Shown here: positions 1 to 12,300 of the stretch, piece after piece
Layout of the letters: every line of letters begins with the position of its first letter
How positions within the stretch are numbered: the first letter of the stretch is position 1
From: Nipponacmea schrenckii
Taxonomy: Eukaryota > Mollusca > Gastropoda > Lottiidae
NCBI GenBank assembly: GCA_030562195.1
Contig: JAUJPP010000005.1
Coordinates: 23,175,106 to 23,239,105 of the forward strand
Direction of reading: 5' to 3'
Length of the DNA: 64,000 nucleotides
The notes under the pieces: generated by a model
Database searches by the model: none
Told to the model about the DNA's origin: nothing
What the model saw: only the letters and a program-made list of their open reading frames with translations
Made by a program: the position numbers and the translations under genes

Positions 1-127
1 GCTTTCATTATATAGTCATTTAAATTTACACATACATTATTCAAGCCTTATTAGCCTTGATTTACCGCATAAATATCAATGCGGGTGTAAGACAAAATTC
101 TTTTTTTTTTTATAAATAAGATCCTAA

Positions 128-2226
128 TTTTTTATACGCCCACATGAAATGGGGGGCGTATATTGTCGTCACCCACATCCGTCCGTCCGTCCGTCCGTCC
201 GTCCGTCCGTCCGTCCGTCCGTCCGTCCGTCCTTCCACAATTGCTCGTAAACACTCTACACGGTGTTAATCTTGACGGATTTAGATGAAACTTAATATGA
301 GTGTTTATGATCACGCAAGGATGAACCCTATTGAAAATCAGCGAAATCGGAAAAAAATTAGTATGAGTTTGTGCCCTTGTTCTTGAATGGCTCGTAAACA
401 CTCTACAAAGTGCAATTCTTGACCGATTTTGATGAAACTTGGTGTGAGAGTATGTTATAACTCAAGGATAAACCCTATCGAAAATCAGCGAAATCGAAAA
501 ACATTTAGTATGAGTTATTGCCCTTGTTCTTGAAAACGCGTTCAATTTTAGCTTGTAAACACTCTTGAGAGAACAATTTTTAATGGATTTTAATGAAACT
601 TGGCCTGAGTATTTGTTATCACCCAAGGATGAAGCCTATTGAAAACCAGTCAAATCGAAAAAAAATTAATATCAGTTATTGCCCTTGTTTTTGAAAACGC
701 GTTCAATTTTTAGCTTGTAAACACTCTACAAAGCACAGTTATTGACCGATTTTGACGAAACTTGCTGAAATTGTTTAATATCACCCAAGAATGAACTCTT
801 TTGAAAATAGCACATATCGAAATATATTTAATAGGAATTATTGCCCTTGTTCTATAAAATGTGTTGGATTTTTGCCTTGTAAACACTCTACAAGTCACAA
901 TTCTTGAGCGATTTTGACATAACTTGGCATGAGTATTTGTAATCACCTAATGTTGAACCCTATTGAAATTCATTTAAATTGAAAAATATTTAATATCAGT
1001 TATTGCCCTTGTGTTTGAAAACGCGTTCAATTTTAGCTTGTAAGCACTCTAGAAAGAACAATTCTTAATGGATTTTGATAAAACTTGGCTTGAGTATTTG
1101 TTTTTACCCAAGGATGAACCTTATTGAAAATCAAATAAATCGAAATATATTTAGTGTCAGTTATTGCCCTTGTGTTTGAAAACGGGTTTAACTTTTTGGC
1201 TAATAAACACTCTAGAAGGTACAATTCATGACCTATGTTGACAAAACTCACTGAAATTGTTGGATATCGCAAGGGATGAGCCTAATTGAAAATTAAAAAT
1301 ATCAAAATATATCTAATATGAATTATTGCCCTTGTTCTTTTAAACGTGTTCGATTTTTGTCTCGTAAACACTCTACATGGCACAATTCTTGATGGATTTC
1401 GATGCAACTTGGTGTGAGAGTGTGTTATAACTCAAGGATGAACCCTATTGAAAATCAGCTAAATTGAAAAATTTTTTAGTATGAGTTACTGCCCTTGTTC
1501 TTGAAAACGCATTCAATTTTAGCTTGTAAACACTCTAGAAAGAACTATTCTTAATGGATTTTGATTAACTTTGGCTTGAGTATATGTTTTTACCCAAGGA
1601 TGAACCCTATTATAAATCAAATAAATAGAAATATATTTAGTGTAAGTTGTCTCCCAAGGATGAACCCTATTGAAAATCGAAAAATATTTAGTACAAGTTA
1701 TTGACCTTGTTTTTGAAAACGCGTTCAATTTAACTCGCTAACACTCTAGAAAGAACAATTTTGAATGGATTTTGATGAAACTTGGCTTTAGTATTTGTTT
1801 TCTCACAAGGATAAACCCTATTGAAAATCAGATAAATCGAAAAATATTTAGTGTCAGTTATTGCGCCTGTTTTCAAAAACGCTTTCAACTTTTGGCTTGT
1901 GAACACTCTAAACATTCCTTTTTGACAAAACTCGCTGAAATTGTTTAATATCAACCAAGGATGAGCCTTATTAAGAATTAAAAATATCAAAATATTATTA
2001 AGGGTGAACCCTATTGCAAATCATAAAAATACCGAAAAATATTTAATGAGTTGTTATTAGGTAAAATTCTTGACAGTTTTTAATGAAACTAGAGACCCTA
2101 GAATAAAATAGGTTGGTAGGTTGAATAATTCATTCCACTTATTGTAACCTTACTGAAAAGTTTTAATTTGAAATAAATGCTGCCAGTGGGCGTATATTAC
2201 CTTGCCTGGCAAGCTATCTTTGTATA
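128..2226 (+). mobile_element. Pearl-like modular repeat element, long copy
   Basis: The left end reads TTTATACGCCCACATGAAAT and is followed by a CCGT microsatellite. The right end is a block reading GTGGGCGTATATTACCTTGC followed by CTGGCAAGCTATCTT. Between them are about eleven imperfect copies of a roughly 160-bp core; the landmark GTAAACACTCTA recurs near 247, 393, 556, 717, 877, 1037, 1201, 1362, 1523, 1735 and 1897. Each core also carries GATGAACCCTATTGAAAATC and GAGTTATTGCCCTTG. The same two ends recur at 53615-54130 and 25665-26506. The architecture (fixed ends, ACGG/CCGT microsatellite, tandem core) is that described for pearl and Helentron-associated elements in molluscs; that family assignment is inference. 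Small reverse-strand reading frames here are repeat translations, not genes. Confidence 0.75.
178..232. repeat. CCGT tetranucleotide microsatellite
   Basis: About 13 nearly perfect copies of CCGT inside the left end of the pearl-like element. Degenerate short versions sit at the same relative place in the copies at 28985 (CTGTCTGTCC...GTCCGTCC) and 53615 (reverse strand). Confidence 0.95.
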
Positions 2227-2495
2227 ATTTATTAGGCTTGGCATTATGTAAATAAGTTTTAAATGTATTTATTATCAATATTTTATTGTAAGAAAGATTG
2301 TATAAACACTGTCATGTAACATACAAATAAATAGTAAATAAAATAGATCAAAGGATCATTTTTGTTTGGAATTTTATTACTTGAAGGTACCACTGACATG
2401 CGTTCATGCCTTGACAGAACAACAAAATTAATTGGTTGATTGATTCATTATACATAACAATATCGGGTTATAGTCGAAAATGCCCTTGACCAATA

Positions 2496-3101
2496 ATGGC
2501 CCCAGAAAAATGGTCAAAATGGCCCCAAATAAAAAAAACGCTAATAAATTTGATTTATTTATTAGCACTATTAAAAAAAATAATTAACAAATTATTTAGT
2601 CCTACTAGTTCACATCTCACACTAGCATCTCACACTTTTTCACAAACTTTCACATCTAATGATTAACATTAGGACCATGCACCTTTCCAATTAAATCCAA
2701 GAGTGTCAAGTCTATTCTTGACTTCCAGATCCAGCATGGATCCAACAAATTGGTTATTGTCAAAATGATGTGTCCATAGCTTGCAGACATCACAATCAAT
2801 AGCCTTGTGATGCTGCCTTACGGTTTTCACACATTTCTAAGATACACTAGCCCTTGTTGAAAATATTTCAAGAATGATATGATCTACATATGGAAGCCAG
2901 ATTTGGCCAAAAGTCTGAGAATATCTGATCAATTAATAAAAAATAGAAATTTATAATTAGTAATCAAAGTCCTTCTCTGATCAGCATATAAGCTACATTT
3001 TATAATATTCATGGGGCCATTTTGACTTTTCTCCAGGATGGCTTGGATGAAACCAAAGAGTAATTTTTGGGGCCATTTTGACTATTTTTTTAGGGGCCAT
3101 T
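2496..3101. mobile_element. Non-autonomous TIR element with GGGGCCATTTTGAC ends
   Basis: The left end (2496-2528, ATGGCCCCAGAAAAATGGTC then AAAATGGCCCC) is the reverse complement, with about three mismatches, of the right end (3067-3100). A further copy of the core GGGGCCATTTTGAC lies inside the right half at about 3013. The roughly 540 bases between show no coding sequence. A related fragment (GGGACCATTTTGACCAT) occurs near 3809. This looks like a small inverted-repeat transposon relic; no superfamily can be named. Confidence 0.6.
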
Positions 3102-4080
3102 TTAACCTGTGGGGCTGTTGCGCTCGGGGTATGACGCAAACAAGATAGGGTAATAGACTAATGCTAGTGACTCATAGGCGCTTACCCTAATTAAGATCCG
3201 TTCCCGATCTAGCTATGCAGAGTAGTAAACAACAAAACAGATAAAATAAATAACATAAATTTATTTACAATAAGTACATTAAATTTGGTATTTATTAACG
3301 ATAGTTATAAATAGATAAATGAAACACATATGCCTAATTTAATCGTGCTTAATTCATAAAACAAGTCAACCTCAGGCAGGCCAAATCTGACTATTGATTA
3401 ATTCTTAGATTAATTCGTACGGTTCATGAAATGATGATTACAATATTCTAGGTAAAGAACGACTGTCTTAGGTATTAGGATCCTAGACTAGAGATTAGGT
3501 CAGGTCGCTGTAACCTTAGTGAGGCGACGTTTGCCTAAAAGACTTGAATTCTAATAATAATATAGTCTAACAGAATTGAAATGAAGGTTTTAGTCGTCCA
3601 ATGCCTTGTAGCCACTTGGTGCCTGTTCTTTAGGCGTTAAGGCTTCAATCGACTATGACTAAGTTTGTTTGACTTATTTAGTTATTAATTAGGATGATCG
3701 CAAAATAGCGTAGGCATTAAAATACTTTATTAATGACTACTAGGCTATTATCGAATAAATACACTAAGGAAACGCTTGGCTTGACCGTAACAGGGCTATT
3801 TTGGTTTGGGACCATTTTGACCATATCCCTCCATATCTATCAGTATATCTCGGCTCAGTTCAGATTACTGCTGTCAACTCTTCTACTTTGTTACTCGCAA
3901 CAGTTATCTCGTCTCGTTAAATGAGTTTACCACTCTCCAATTATTTAATTAACTGGGTCTTTTCATATTCACAGATGTCGGGTGGTGTAGGGTCAGTAGA
4001 GGAAAGTCTCTTATCACCGCTACTTTAGTTTTGTTAGTATCATGTGACCCTGTGACCCCACCTATCCGATAGGTGTCGTT
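3102..4080. other. Gene-free stretch, nothing recognised
   Basis: Apart from one GGGACCATTTTGACC fragment near 3809, no exon, RNA gene or known repeat was recognised. It is less AT-rich than its surroundings and full of short TAGG/CCTA-type words, so it may be another old repeat. The small open frame at 3733-3924 has no features of a real protein. Confidence 0.4.
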
Positions 4081-4087
4081 TAGAGCT

Positions 4088-4113
4088 ACTTCCGGGTAAA
4101 GCTTGACAAGATG
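4088..4113 (+). promoter_or_regulatory. Candidate ARPC4 promoter and ATG-only first exon
   Basis: ACTTCCGG (4088-4095), an ETS-type motif common at housekeeping promoters, lies 15 bases before AAGATG|GTGGGT. If 4111-4113 is the start codon and GTGGGT the donor, the first coding exon is just ATG and splices in frame to the exon at 6340 (GCA GCT ACA), giving MAATLKPYL and a 168-residue ARPC4, equal to the human length. A rival is AAAAATGGCG|GTGAAT at 5312-5317, which would add one Ala. RNA evidence is needed to choose. Confidence 0.4.
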
Positions 4114-4721
4114 GTGGGTGTTTTCACTTAATTTCACAATTTTCATATTAATTATTTTGTTTTTTTCGACTTCTTGTATTAGTTATTTGCTGGCAATGAG
4201 AGGTAAACATACATCGAATGGTTCTGACATTTTATTTGGTATTTTGAAGTTTTATGAATTCTCGAAAGCAATATTTTTAACTTCCTCTTCCTTTATATTT
4301 GTGGTAGCCTTGATATCCTACCGGCTATATGATGTACAAATCTTTGCTCAACGAGAGGAAGTCTGACTCACTCATTAAATTCATTTTATAACTTGTATTC
4401 CATTTAATGTTATATTTAACAAATAAAAAAACTTTTTGGTTAATCGGCTTGATAGGCTGCAGAAGAAGAAAAGTTAATAATAAGATTAACAAGGCTAATA
4501 AATAATAAAATATTGTTGGAAAAGTGCTTTATTGAATATGATAATAAACTCAAATCTTATGCCAATCAAGACAAAGATATGTTTAAAAATGGGCCAACCT
4601 TACAAAAAGTACTGTTTCATTATTTAATTCTGTTGGTTGATATAGAATTATTTTATGTGCCTGTTCATAAAGATTCATCTTTGGACACACCCATTGCCAT
4701 AACTATGATAATATGAATAAG

Positions 4722-5055
4722 GCATGGCCTTGAATGAGAGAGCAGACTAGGGCTATTGATAATAATAACAATGATTACGCAAAATAATGTCATTCATTGA
4801 TAAATTTCGATGTCATAAATAGCGTGTGACGTCACAAAACGCCCTGTCAACATAATTTCGACGGCATGACGATAAACTTGTTTATGGAAATCCCGCATAG
4901 AAAATATGGCGGCCATCTTTTTTCTCACCCTTTTTTTTAATACCAGTGGTGCAAAGTTCTTCTGATGCATATTCATGTATACATGTTACCATAAGAGAGC
5001 TTTGCTCTCAAGGGTTTTGCCGTCGAGAGAGCTGCGCTCTCATATAAACGATTCC
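4722..5055 (+). repeat. Dispersed repeat, copy 1 (hairpin-ended)
   Basis: Begins AATATGAATAAGGCATGGCC and includes GCAGACTAGGGCTATTGATA, GTCATTCATT, AAACTTGTTTATG and CCATCTTTTTTCTCAC. It ends with two short palindromes, GAGAGCTTTGCTCTC (about 4996) and GAGAGAGCTGCGCTCTC (about 5023). A second copy in the same orientation lies at 13945-14400 within the first DLD intron. No coding potential. Confidence 0.75.
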
Positions 5056-5539
5056 CGGGTTTTTGGCACTTTGAAAATTGTTGCAGAAGGCAGAGAAGTG
5101 CGTGAAGTAGTCAAATATTATATATTTCTTGTAATCTGTACAAACTAAAAATATTATTATATATCTTATATATACAATGTGCGAGATCGTACACGTTTCA
5201 AACAGATTATTAAATGAATAATAGCGGATGGAGCGAAGGCGGGTAACTTGCTGACCATACATTAGAATGACTTTTGACTAAGGTCAAGATCGAGTTTGCT
5301 ACCCATGAAAAATGGCGGTGAATGGTTTATTATAGAACTAAGTGTATCCCATAAGTTGAAGATTTAAGAGTTGTTTTAAAATTTTGACCCTTACCAACAA
5401 GGCATACAATGCAGTTCGTGATTTTAATTTCAACATTTCTAATTTTTACTTTTGAGTAACACTCCACCAGGATCTGTTTTCGATTTTGATAGCTTCATAG
5501 TTTATCAGAAAAAATTTCAATGTTATTAAGAAAATGGAA

Positions 5540-6280
5540 TTCTATTGAAGGGATACTGCTTCTTAGTATGAACATAAAATCTTAGTTCTCAAGAATGGTC
5601 AATATGAGTGAATTTACCTGGTGTCAAAAAGTAACTGAATGCCCATGTTCCTAAACAGACTTTGGGATATATACATGAACCAACCGTTGCTTTCACAAAT
5701 CCATATTCTCGTCATTAGAGACTAATAAACTCCCTTGGCTAACCATATGTCACTACTAAATGTATCCAATCTCGTAACATTTGGACTAATTCAAAATGGC
5801 CGCCTCCATTGAATCAGAGTTTTCATAGAATTTAAATCAAGTCTTCTATTGAATGTCTGAGCGAAAAAACAGCACTTTAAGATAACAAAGACTTTTTATT
5901 TGTAACGGTACCAAAACTGGAAGCGGTAAATCATTTTCTTACAAATCTGTCCCGGTTTTTATGCCAGAACTAGTTTGTGTGCTCGAAATTGCTCATTAGT
6001 AATAACTTACACTCTCAGCCTTTTTTTTCATAATACGAATTTGACCTTGACTCGATTATCTCAGAATAAAACTGTATCTATGATCTTACTTCTGGTCAAT
6101 CAGACATTTCCCCGCAATAGTTAGTTACAAGGAATCTAATTTGTAGAAGAGTTAACTCTCGACCAATCAAAATTAATGAGTAGAAACTGTGATTCTGAAA
6201 GCAAAATGCAGAATCCCTTAAAATCTGGAAAACTGTCATTTTTGAAAAACGCTTGATTAGTGATTAAGTTTTGTTCAATA
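5540..6280. repeat. Decayed, interrupted MITE-like repeat
   Basis: The left part (GAAGGGATACTGCTTCTTAG, TATGAACAT, TTAGTTCTCAAGA, GGTCAATATGAGT) and the right part (GAATCCCTTAAAATCTGGAA, TTTTGAAAAACGCTTGATTA) match successive pieces of the inverted-repeat element at 21271-21625. About 550 bases of other sequence separate them, so this is a diverged copy that was interrupted or rearranged. Confidence 0.5.
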
Positions 6281-6339
6281 ATCATTATGTATAAACAGGT
6301 AAGAATACTGTTAGATGGAATAATTTCTCTATTTTACAG

Positions 6340-7886
6340 GCAGCTACATTAAAGCCCTATTTAAATGCTGTACGCAATACAGTTACAGCAGCAATGTGTG
6401 TTCAAAATTTTGACTCTCAAGTTGTTGAACGTCATAATAAACCAGAAGTTGAAACAAAGTAAGTTTTTCCTCTTAAGCCTAACACAGACATCAAACATTT
6501 CTGTTGATGAAGTAAAACACTTTTAAAACTTCTGTTTCCTGCCGAAAATGGAGATAATCCTGCAGACGATGATCATTTCTTTCGAAAAACAAAAACATTT
6601 TAGCTTGAACATCACGTAAAGTGACATGATCTCAATCATGAATAAACAAGCAAATTTGGACCACTTATCCAAGTTTGTTCCTTCTCGGCAGACCAAAATT
6701 TTACCTTGGTGGTATCAATAGACATCGCTATTTTGGTTGGCACATGATCTGCATCCAATCGCTGATTGGTATATGTCCATTAATGTTAGGCGAAAATGTT
6801 CGTCGTTAATGCAGACGATGAACAAAAAATTGTTCAGTAGGGGAATATATTAGTCAAATCAAAAATGACTGACTATTAGATTCTTTTTTAGAAAATTCAT
6901 GTGAAAGGTACCATGAAAATAGTAATGACTGAAAGGCACTCTAAATAAATATAGCAAGTTGCCTTATTTTATACATGTTTAAAGGGTGTACTGTTGATAT
7001 AAACTTATTATTTATTTATTAGATCTAGTAAAGAGTTATTATTACAGCCTGTAATTATAAGTAGAAACGAAAAAGAAAAAGTTTTAATAGAAGGGTCTAT
7101 TAATTCATTACGTATAAGTATAGCCATCAAACAAGTAAGTTTTTTTCAGACATTAAGATTTTAATAAATTTCACAATCTTCAACCAATTAAATATTTAAT
7201 GTATGATATTTATGTATATGACCCAGTAGTGGGTCACTATACAACTTGCTCTTTAATATATCTATATAAGACATTTGACCTGTTTGTAGTTACAATACAC
7301 GATTTGGACCAGATTTTTTTGACATATTTTGGTAGACGGAGGATATATCAGATAAGTGTATGCTCTTTTTATCACACAAAACATAATTTCATAAATGCTG
7401 GAATGGGTCTTTAATTTTAGGCTGATGAAATAGAGAAAATTTTATGCCATAAATTTATGAGATTTATGATGATGAGAGCTGAAAGCTTTTTCATTTTAAG
7501 ACGTAAACCTGTGGAGGTATGATAAAAACTATTTTGTTGTTTCATTGACTACATATATTTCACAAGTCTAAAAAAAGGTACATTTGAAATTTGTGAGTTT
7601 TGATTACCTATCATTGCTAATAGAATTTTATGGTTAAGTTTTATTTCTTATGTTGTTGTTGATGAGTATTGATGTTCAAAATATCATGTTATTATTAAAT
7701 ATGTTTCAGGGTTACAATATAAGTTTTCTTATCACAAATTTCCATTCAGAACAAATGTACAAACATAAATTGGTAGATTTCTTAATAACATATATGGAAG
7801 AAATTGATAAAGAGATAAATGAAATGAAGTTAGCTGTCAATTCCAGAGCTAGGATCAGTGCTGAAGAATTTTTAAAACATTTTTAA
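6340..7886 (+). CDS. ARPC4: Actin-related protein 2/3 complex subunit 4 (exons 2-5)
   Basis: ARPC4 (p20) is a core subunit of the seven-protein Arp2/3 complex; with ARPC2 it forms the backbone that holds Arp2 and Arp3 and binds the mother actin filament. Coding exons 6340-6458, 7023-7134, 7421-7516 and 7710-7886 join in frame with GT-AG introns. They translate as [14 protein letters not shown]..., [78 protein letters not shown] and end EEFLKHF-stop. This matches animal ARPC4 along its whole length. The missing start is only Met (or Met-Ala); candidate first exons are at 4111 and 5312. No broken residues were seen. An AATAAA at 8424 is a plausible poly(A) signal. Confidence 0.95.
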
Positions 7887-9309
7887 TTTAATCAATTTAT
7901 GCAAAACTAATTGTAATATAATATAATAAGTAAGTAAACTTGTTTCATTTACAATATGATGATTGTGTTAATAAGTCTTGACTTTGTTGAAGTCCTATTT
8001 GAGATTTTCATAGTATCTTTTATAATGTAGAATGAACACAAATTATTTGATTTTAGGCCATTGCATGTATGTAATAATTACTGACTGTGATTTTTTTTTT
8101 ATTCCAGATTTGTAATTGTAAAGTTTGTATGTCATTGTTAAACATTGTAAGTTATCACATTAAGTCCTTAGTAGAGAGTTTTCTTAGTTAAGCGTGTATT
8201 TAGCGCCAATACAAGTTAACAAAGTAGGACAAATGGATTTCTAACTATTCAAACAGTGTGTACCTGATATACCATTAAAACATATTTGTTATCTATTTGA
8301 ATACAAGAATAGATAAGAAAATAAGTCTTATTTCATTGTATTGCAAAGCTATTCAACCGAATATCCCCATGAATGCATTGTCAAGATGAAGGCTGCTGCA
8401 TGCTTCTTTTGGGGAAGAAAATGAATAAAATAACACTTTGACAGTGTTCCTTAGTTATCGCAAATCGTATTTAATCGAGTAGTAGATACATTTTCTTCAA
8501 AACATTTGTATATCCGACATTAAAATCATGTATTATAGCCTAAATACATTTATTTCTTTATTTTTGGTTGTTCTTATTCTGTCAGATGTGAGATCATTTG
8601 GAAGGTTCTAAAATCAAGGTTATAGTGCAGCCTATTTGTTCTTGGGGTATATGGTATATTAATATGGTATATTAAAGGGGACAGGTACAACATCGGTTTG
8701 ACCAAAATTTAGTGAACAACATTAAATAATAAATCCATACATCATCGTGTACAGACGAGCGAAAAAAAAATCCAAATGTAAAAGTTTTAGATTGACTAGA
8801 CTTCTAGTTCTAGTAGTTCTGAAGACTATTTAAATATAATCAACAGCTGAAATCAGAGAGCCTTTAAAGCTTTGCAGTAAGAGATAATAAGTAAAAATTA
8901 AAAACTTAACAAAACGAAATCCATCCTTTGCCAATAATTTACTAGTAAAGAAAAATATTTATTATAATTACAATTTCAAGAATAAGAAAACTATACAACT
9001 ATAACTTCCGATGAGATCATCAACAAATGCATACAGCTCATTTGTTTGCATTATATGCAGAACAAATAATATTGGTGTTCTTACAGAAGTTTCTATACAT
9101 CATACATACAGATAATACCTTAGTGTTCCTCATTATCTTTATAAATGAAGTATTAGACTCAATATTACATTATATTTTCATTACCTTTTACATGATTAAA
9201 AATGTCTTATACTTTGATTCAGTTGAATCTAATTAAACCTGAGTCAATGTGCTGCAGTTTTTATATAGAATGATTGCACACATCAATTTTACCTATAATA
9301 ACTATATGA
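7887..9309. other. ARPC4 3' UTR and SLC25A20 3' flank (convergent genes)
   Basis: Non-coding AT-rich sequence between the ARPC4 stop and the SLC25A20 stop, which face each other. AATAAA at 8424-8429 (+) could end ARPC4. ATTAAAGGGGACAGG near 8671 resembles one end of a MITE, but no matching partner end was found. The open frame at 9027-9236 is low-complexity AT-rich sequence and is not called as a gene. Confidence 0.5.
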
Positions 9310-12300
9310 TCACATATTTGGTGCTAAGTAGTTCAATGATTTCATGGCAACTTCATACCCCATAAAGCATGCCTGAAAAAAAAAAGATATATTCTGTTGG
9401 AATTAAAAAAACACCTTATACACCAAATATTTATGTAATCCACCAATCTGATAAAGTTAAAAGTTAAATAGTCTAATATTCAAATCCTTAAAATGTTATT
9501 ATTAAAAGCCGTGGTGGATCAGTGGGTTAGACGCTTGCCCGCTAACCTGAAGGTCCCGGGTTCAATCCTGGCAAAGGTCGAGATTAACCTTCAGATTTTT
9601 CAGCCCAGTTTCCCCTTGTCAGTGATGCAGGTCGGAGGGACTGACATGGAAAAAGCGTCTAGTCGTTCAGATGGGACAATGAACGGAGGCCCTGTGTGCT
9701 ACAAGCTGTGCAGGTTAAAGACCCCTCGACAGTTGGAAATCATAAAGAGCGGGCTAATCCTGGCAAAATTTCCTCATAGCACACTGCATGGCATTGCCCT
9801 TCTTCATTAGCCCATTAGGTGCAGAAAAGTAGGACATAAAACTCCATTTCATTTCATTTGAAATGTTATTAAAATTGAACCACAGTTAAAAACCAGTAAG
9901 TTCATTATTAAAGTATAACTTAGCCTTCAGCACTGTAACAATATTATTAAATATATATATTATTTATATCAAATACAAGAAATTGGATATATCTATTTTC
10001 TTACAAATACCTATGTGTGTATCCTTTTATTAATAAATAAAAAGAAAGGAATTTCAAGTTTACTTACAGCATTAGCTGGAAAAGCTCTTAACATAACAGG
10101 TGTAAATCCTTTATACAGAGATAATATTCCTTCTTCCTTCATTAATTGTTTGAAAACATCCCTAATACCATTAGGATATGTTCCTTCTGGAGCTAAAAAA
10201 TTAATATTGAAAGTGCAAACTTGCATGTCTTCACAGGCATATTTATAATTCATTTGGTGATGAATGACTGATTTAATCATAAGACATTTAAAACACAATA
10301 TTTTTCAAGAAAGGCAATAAACCAGATTTTTTTCTCCTTAAAGTGATCTGTAATGTTTTAATGACAATTCCAATTACTAACTGACCTGTCTGATATCGTG
10401 ATTTTAATACATCAGGAGGAATAGCTACTGCCCAGTTAAATATACCAGCTATTCCACCAGCAAATAATGTTCTACCAACACTTAAATCACTACGACTATA
10501 TAAATAAAATGAAAATTTTCTTACCAGAGATTATTTAAAAAAAATTAAGACTGGGGTATACAAGGTTAGATGGTTAGTACAAGAAAAAATAATTTAGTTT
10601 ACAAAAATCACAAAATATACTTGGGGCGAAATATAGGAATCTACAAAGTTACAGCCTCATAAATATTATTTGAGGACAATTCTTAATAGGCTGCAAAAAT
10701 AATCAATTACAGTGAGTAAATATTCCACTTAAAACATCAATATTCATTTTCCCAGAGGCAAATTTTACAAAATATTTTCAAAAAGAATCTGATAAATTAA
10801 GCACTAAAATTTTGATTTTGATTCTGTTTATATTAAGCTTTTTTCCCCCTAACCAATCCGGAATATAATTAACAAACCTTCCACCCTGGGGTGTTAAAAT
10901 GTGTTGCAACCATTCATAAACCATAAAATACATGCCACTTGCTGGTAAATCTCTTAATAATGTAGCTCCAGTACCTCTATATAAACTTCTAATACCACCT
11001 TCTTTATATAATTGTTTAATACAATCTAATGGACCATTATATTTAACAGTGGCACCTTTTCCTTGAGCTGCTTGAACCTTAAATACATTAATAGTAAATT
11101 ACAGAAACACATCAATCATAGTTTCACACTTTAGATTTAAAATAATAATATAAGCTCATCTGTGTCCACTAATATCTTACATGTTACTTGTGGATTGGGT
11201 GATAATTCTTTTTTAATTTATGATTTTAAATAATGCTCAAACTACACAGTAATTTAAGTAGAAGCTGAACTTTAAAATTTAGATTTGGTTCTATAATACC
11301 TGTAAAAGACATTTAATTCGTTCTCCTGGTGCCATAATAACAGTTGTAAATACACCTGCTACCATACCAGCTTTAAATATTTGAGCATATCTGAAATTTC
11401 AATACAATATCTAAAATTTAGTACCAAAACGTAACAGATGAATGATAATTAATATATCATTATTATTGTGTCATTAAATTCAATAATAAAGTGTTAAAAA
11501 TTATTTTAACAGCATAATTTATCTATTAGTAAAGGTAAATAAAATGTTACTTACGATAATACATCATCAGGATGTTTCTGTTGTAAACGTTTGCCCACGC
11601 CAAAACCAAAAAAACAAATTGCAAACATGGGAGCTACACCTGCTAATGGGGCTGCCATGCCTTTATATAATCCAAGGAAGCCCTAAAATAATAAATACAA
11701 TAAACTGACAAAATCACTATACACTACTCAAAACCATCCTAACTATGATATAAGCTTACATGTATTGCAAAACCACCTTATAATAAAAAATTTCAACCTT
11801 TACTAATTGCATCTTTGGCAAGTCAAAAGCTTAATTCAAACATTGTATTATATGAAAAACATGAATACTGCATGGGTAGCACTTGATATCTCTTATAAAA
11901 TCACAGATGATACCGGTACCTGACAATTTTGACAAAAGGTTCACAGTAATTTAGTTAAAAAACAGCTTGCTCAGCACCAAGATTGATAGGGAACAATTTT
12001 GGTTTATATACAGAACTACAAAATGAAAAAGTGTTATGTAAATGTACCCTGCAGAATAAGCTCAAGAGAGTACGGTAGATGGATATTTTGTGCTTAGACA
12101 TAATATATCCCAAACTTCACTCAGAAAAAAATAGGTTTACAAAATAACACTATTACCTCATTTTTGACTATTGTGGTAAAACAATCAAATGTTCCTTTAT
12201 AAAGCGGTGATTGGCCTGGTAATGGTTTTGGCATAGTCTGTATTCGAACCTACATCATAGAATAAAATATACCTATCATTAGGTAATGAATGTTTTATTT

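Noticed and set aside
132..1990. Five overlapping small minus-strand reading frames with similar C termini (RVFTS)
   Set aside because: They are translations of the tandem core of the pearl-like repeat; the similarity is at DNA level and the frames break with each unit.
4103..4366. Small two-helix membrane protein
   Set aside because: Frame opens with a TTG, has no recognised relative, and overlaps the likely ARPC4 promoter and first exon; hydrophobicity can be explained by T-rich sequence.
9508..9580. A tRNA gene
   Set aside because: A and B boxes are present but the body does not close into a good cloverleaf, and it is fused to a SINE body and tail with target-site duplication.
10015..10248. 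Plus-strand frame over SLC25A20 exon 7
   Set aside because: Antisense shadow of the carrier exon.
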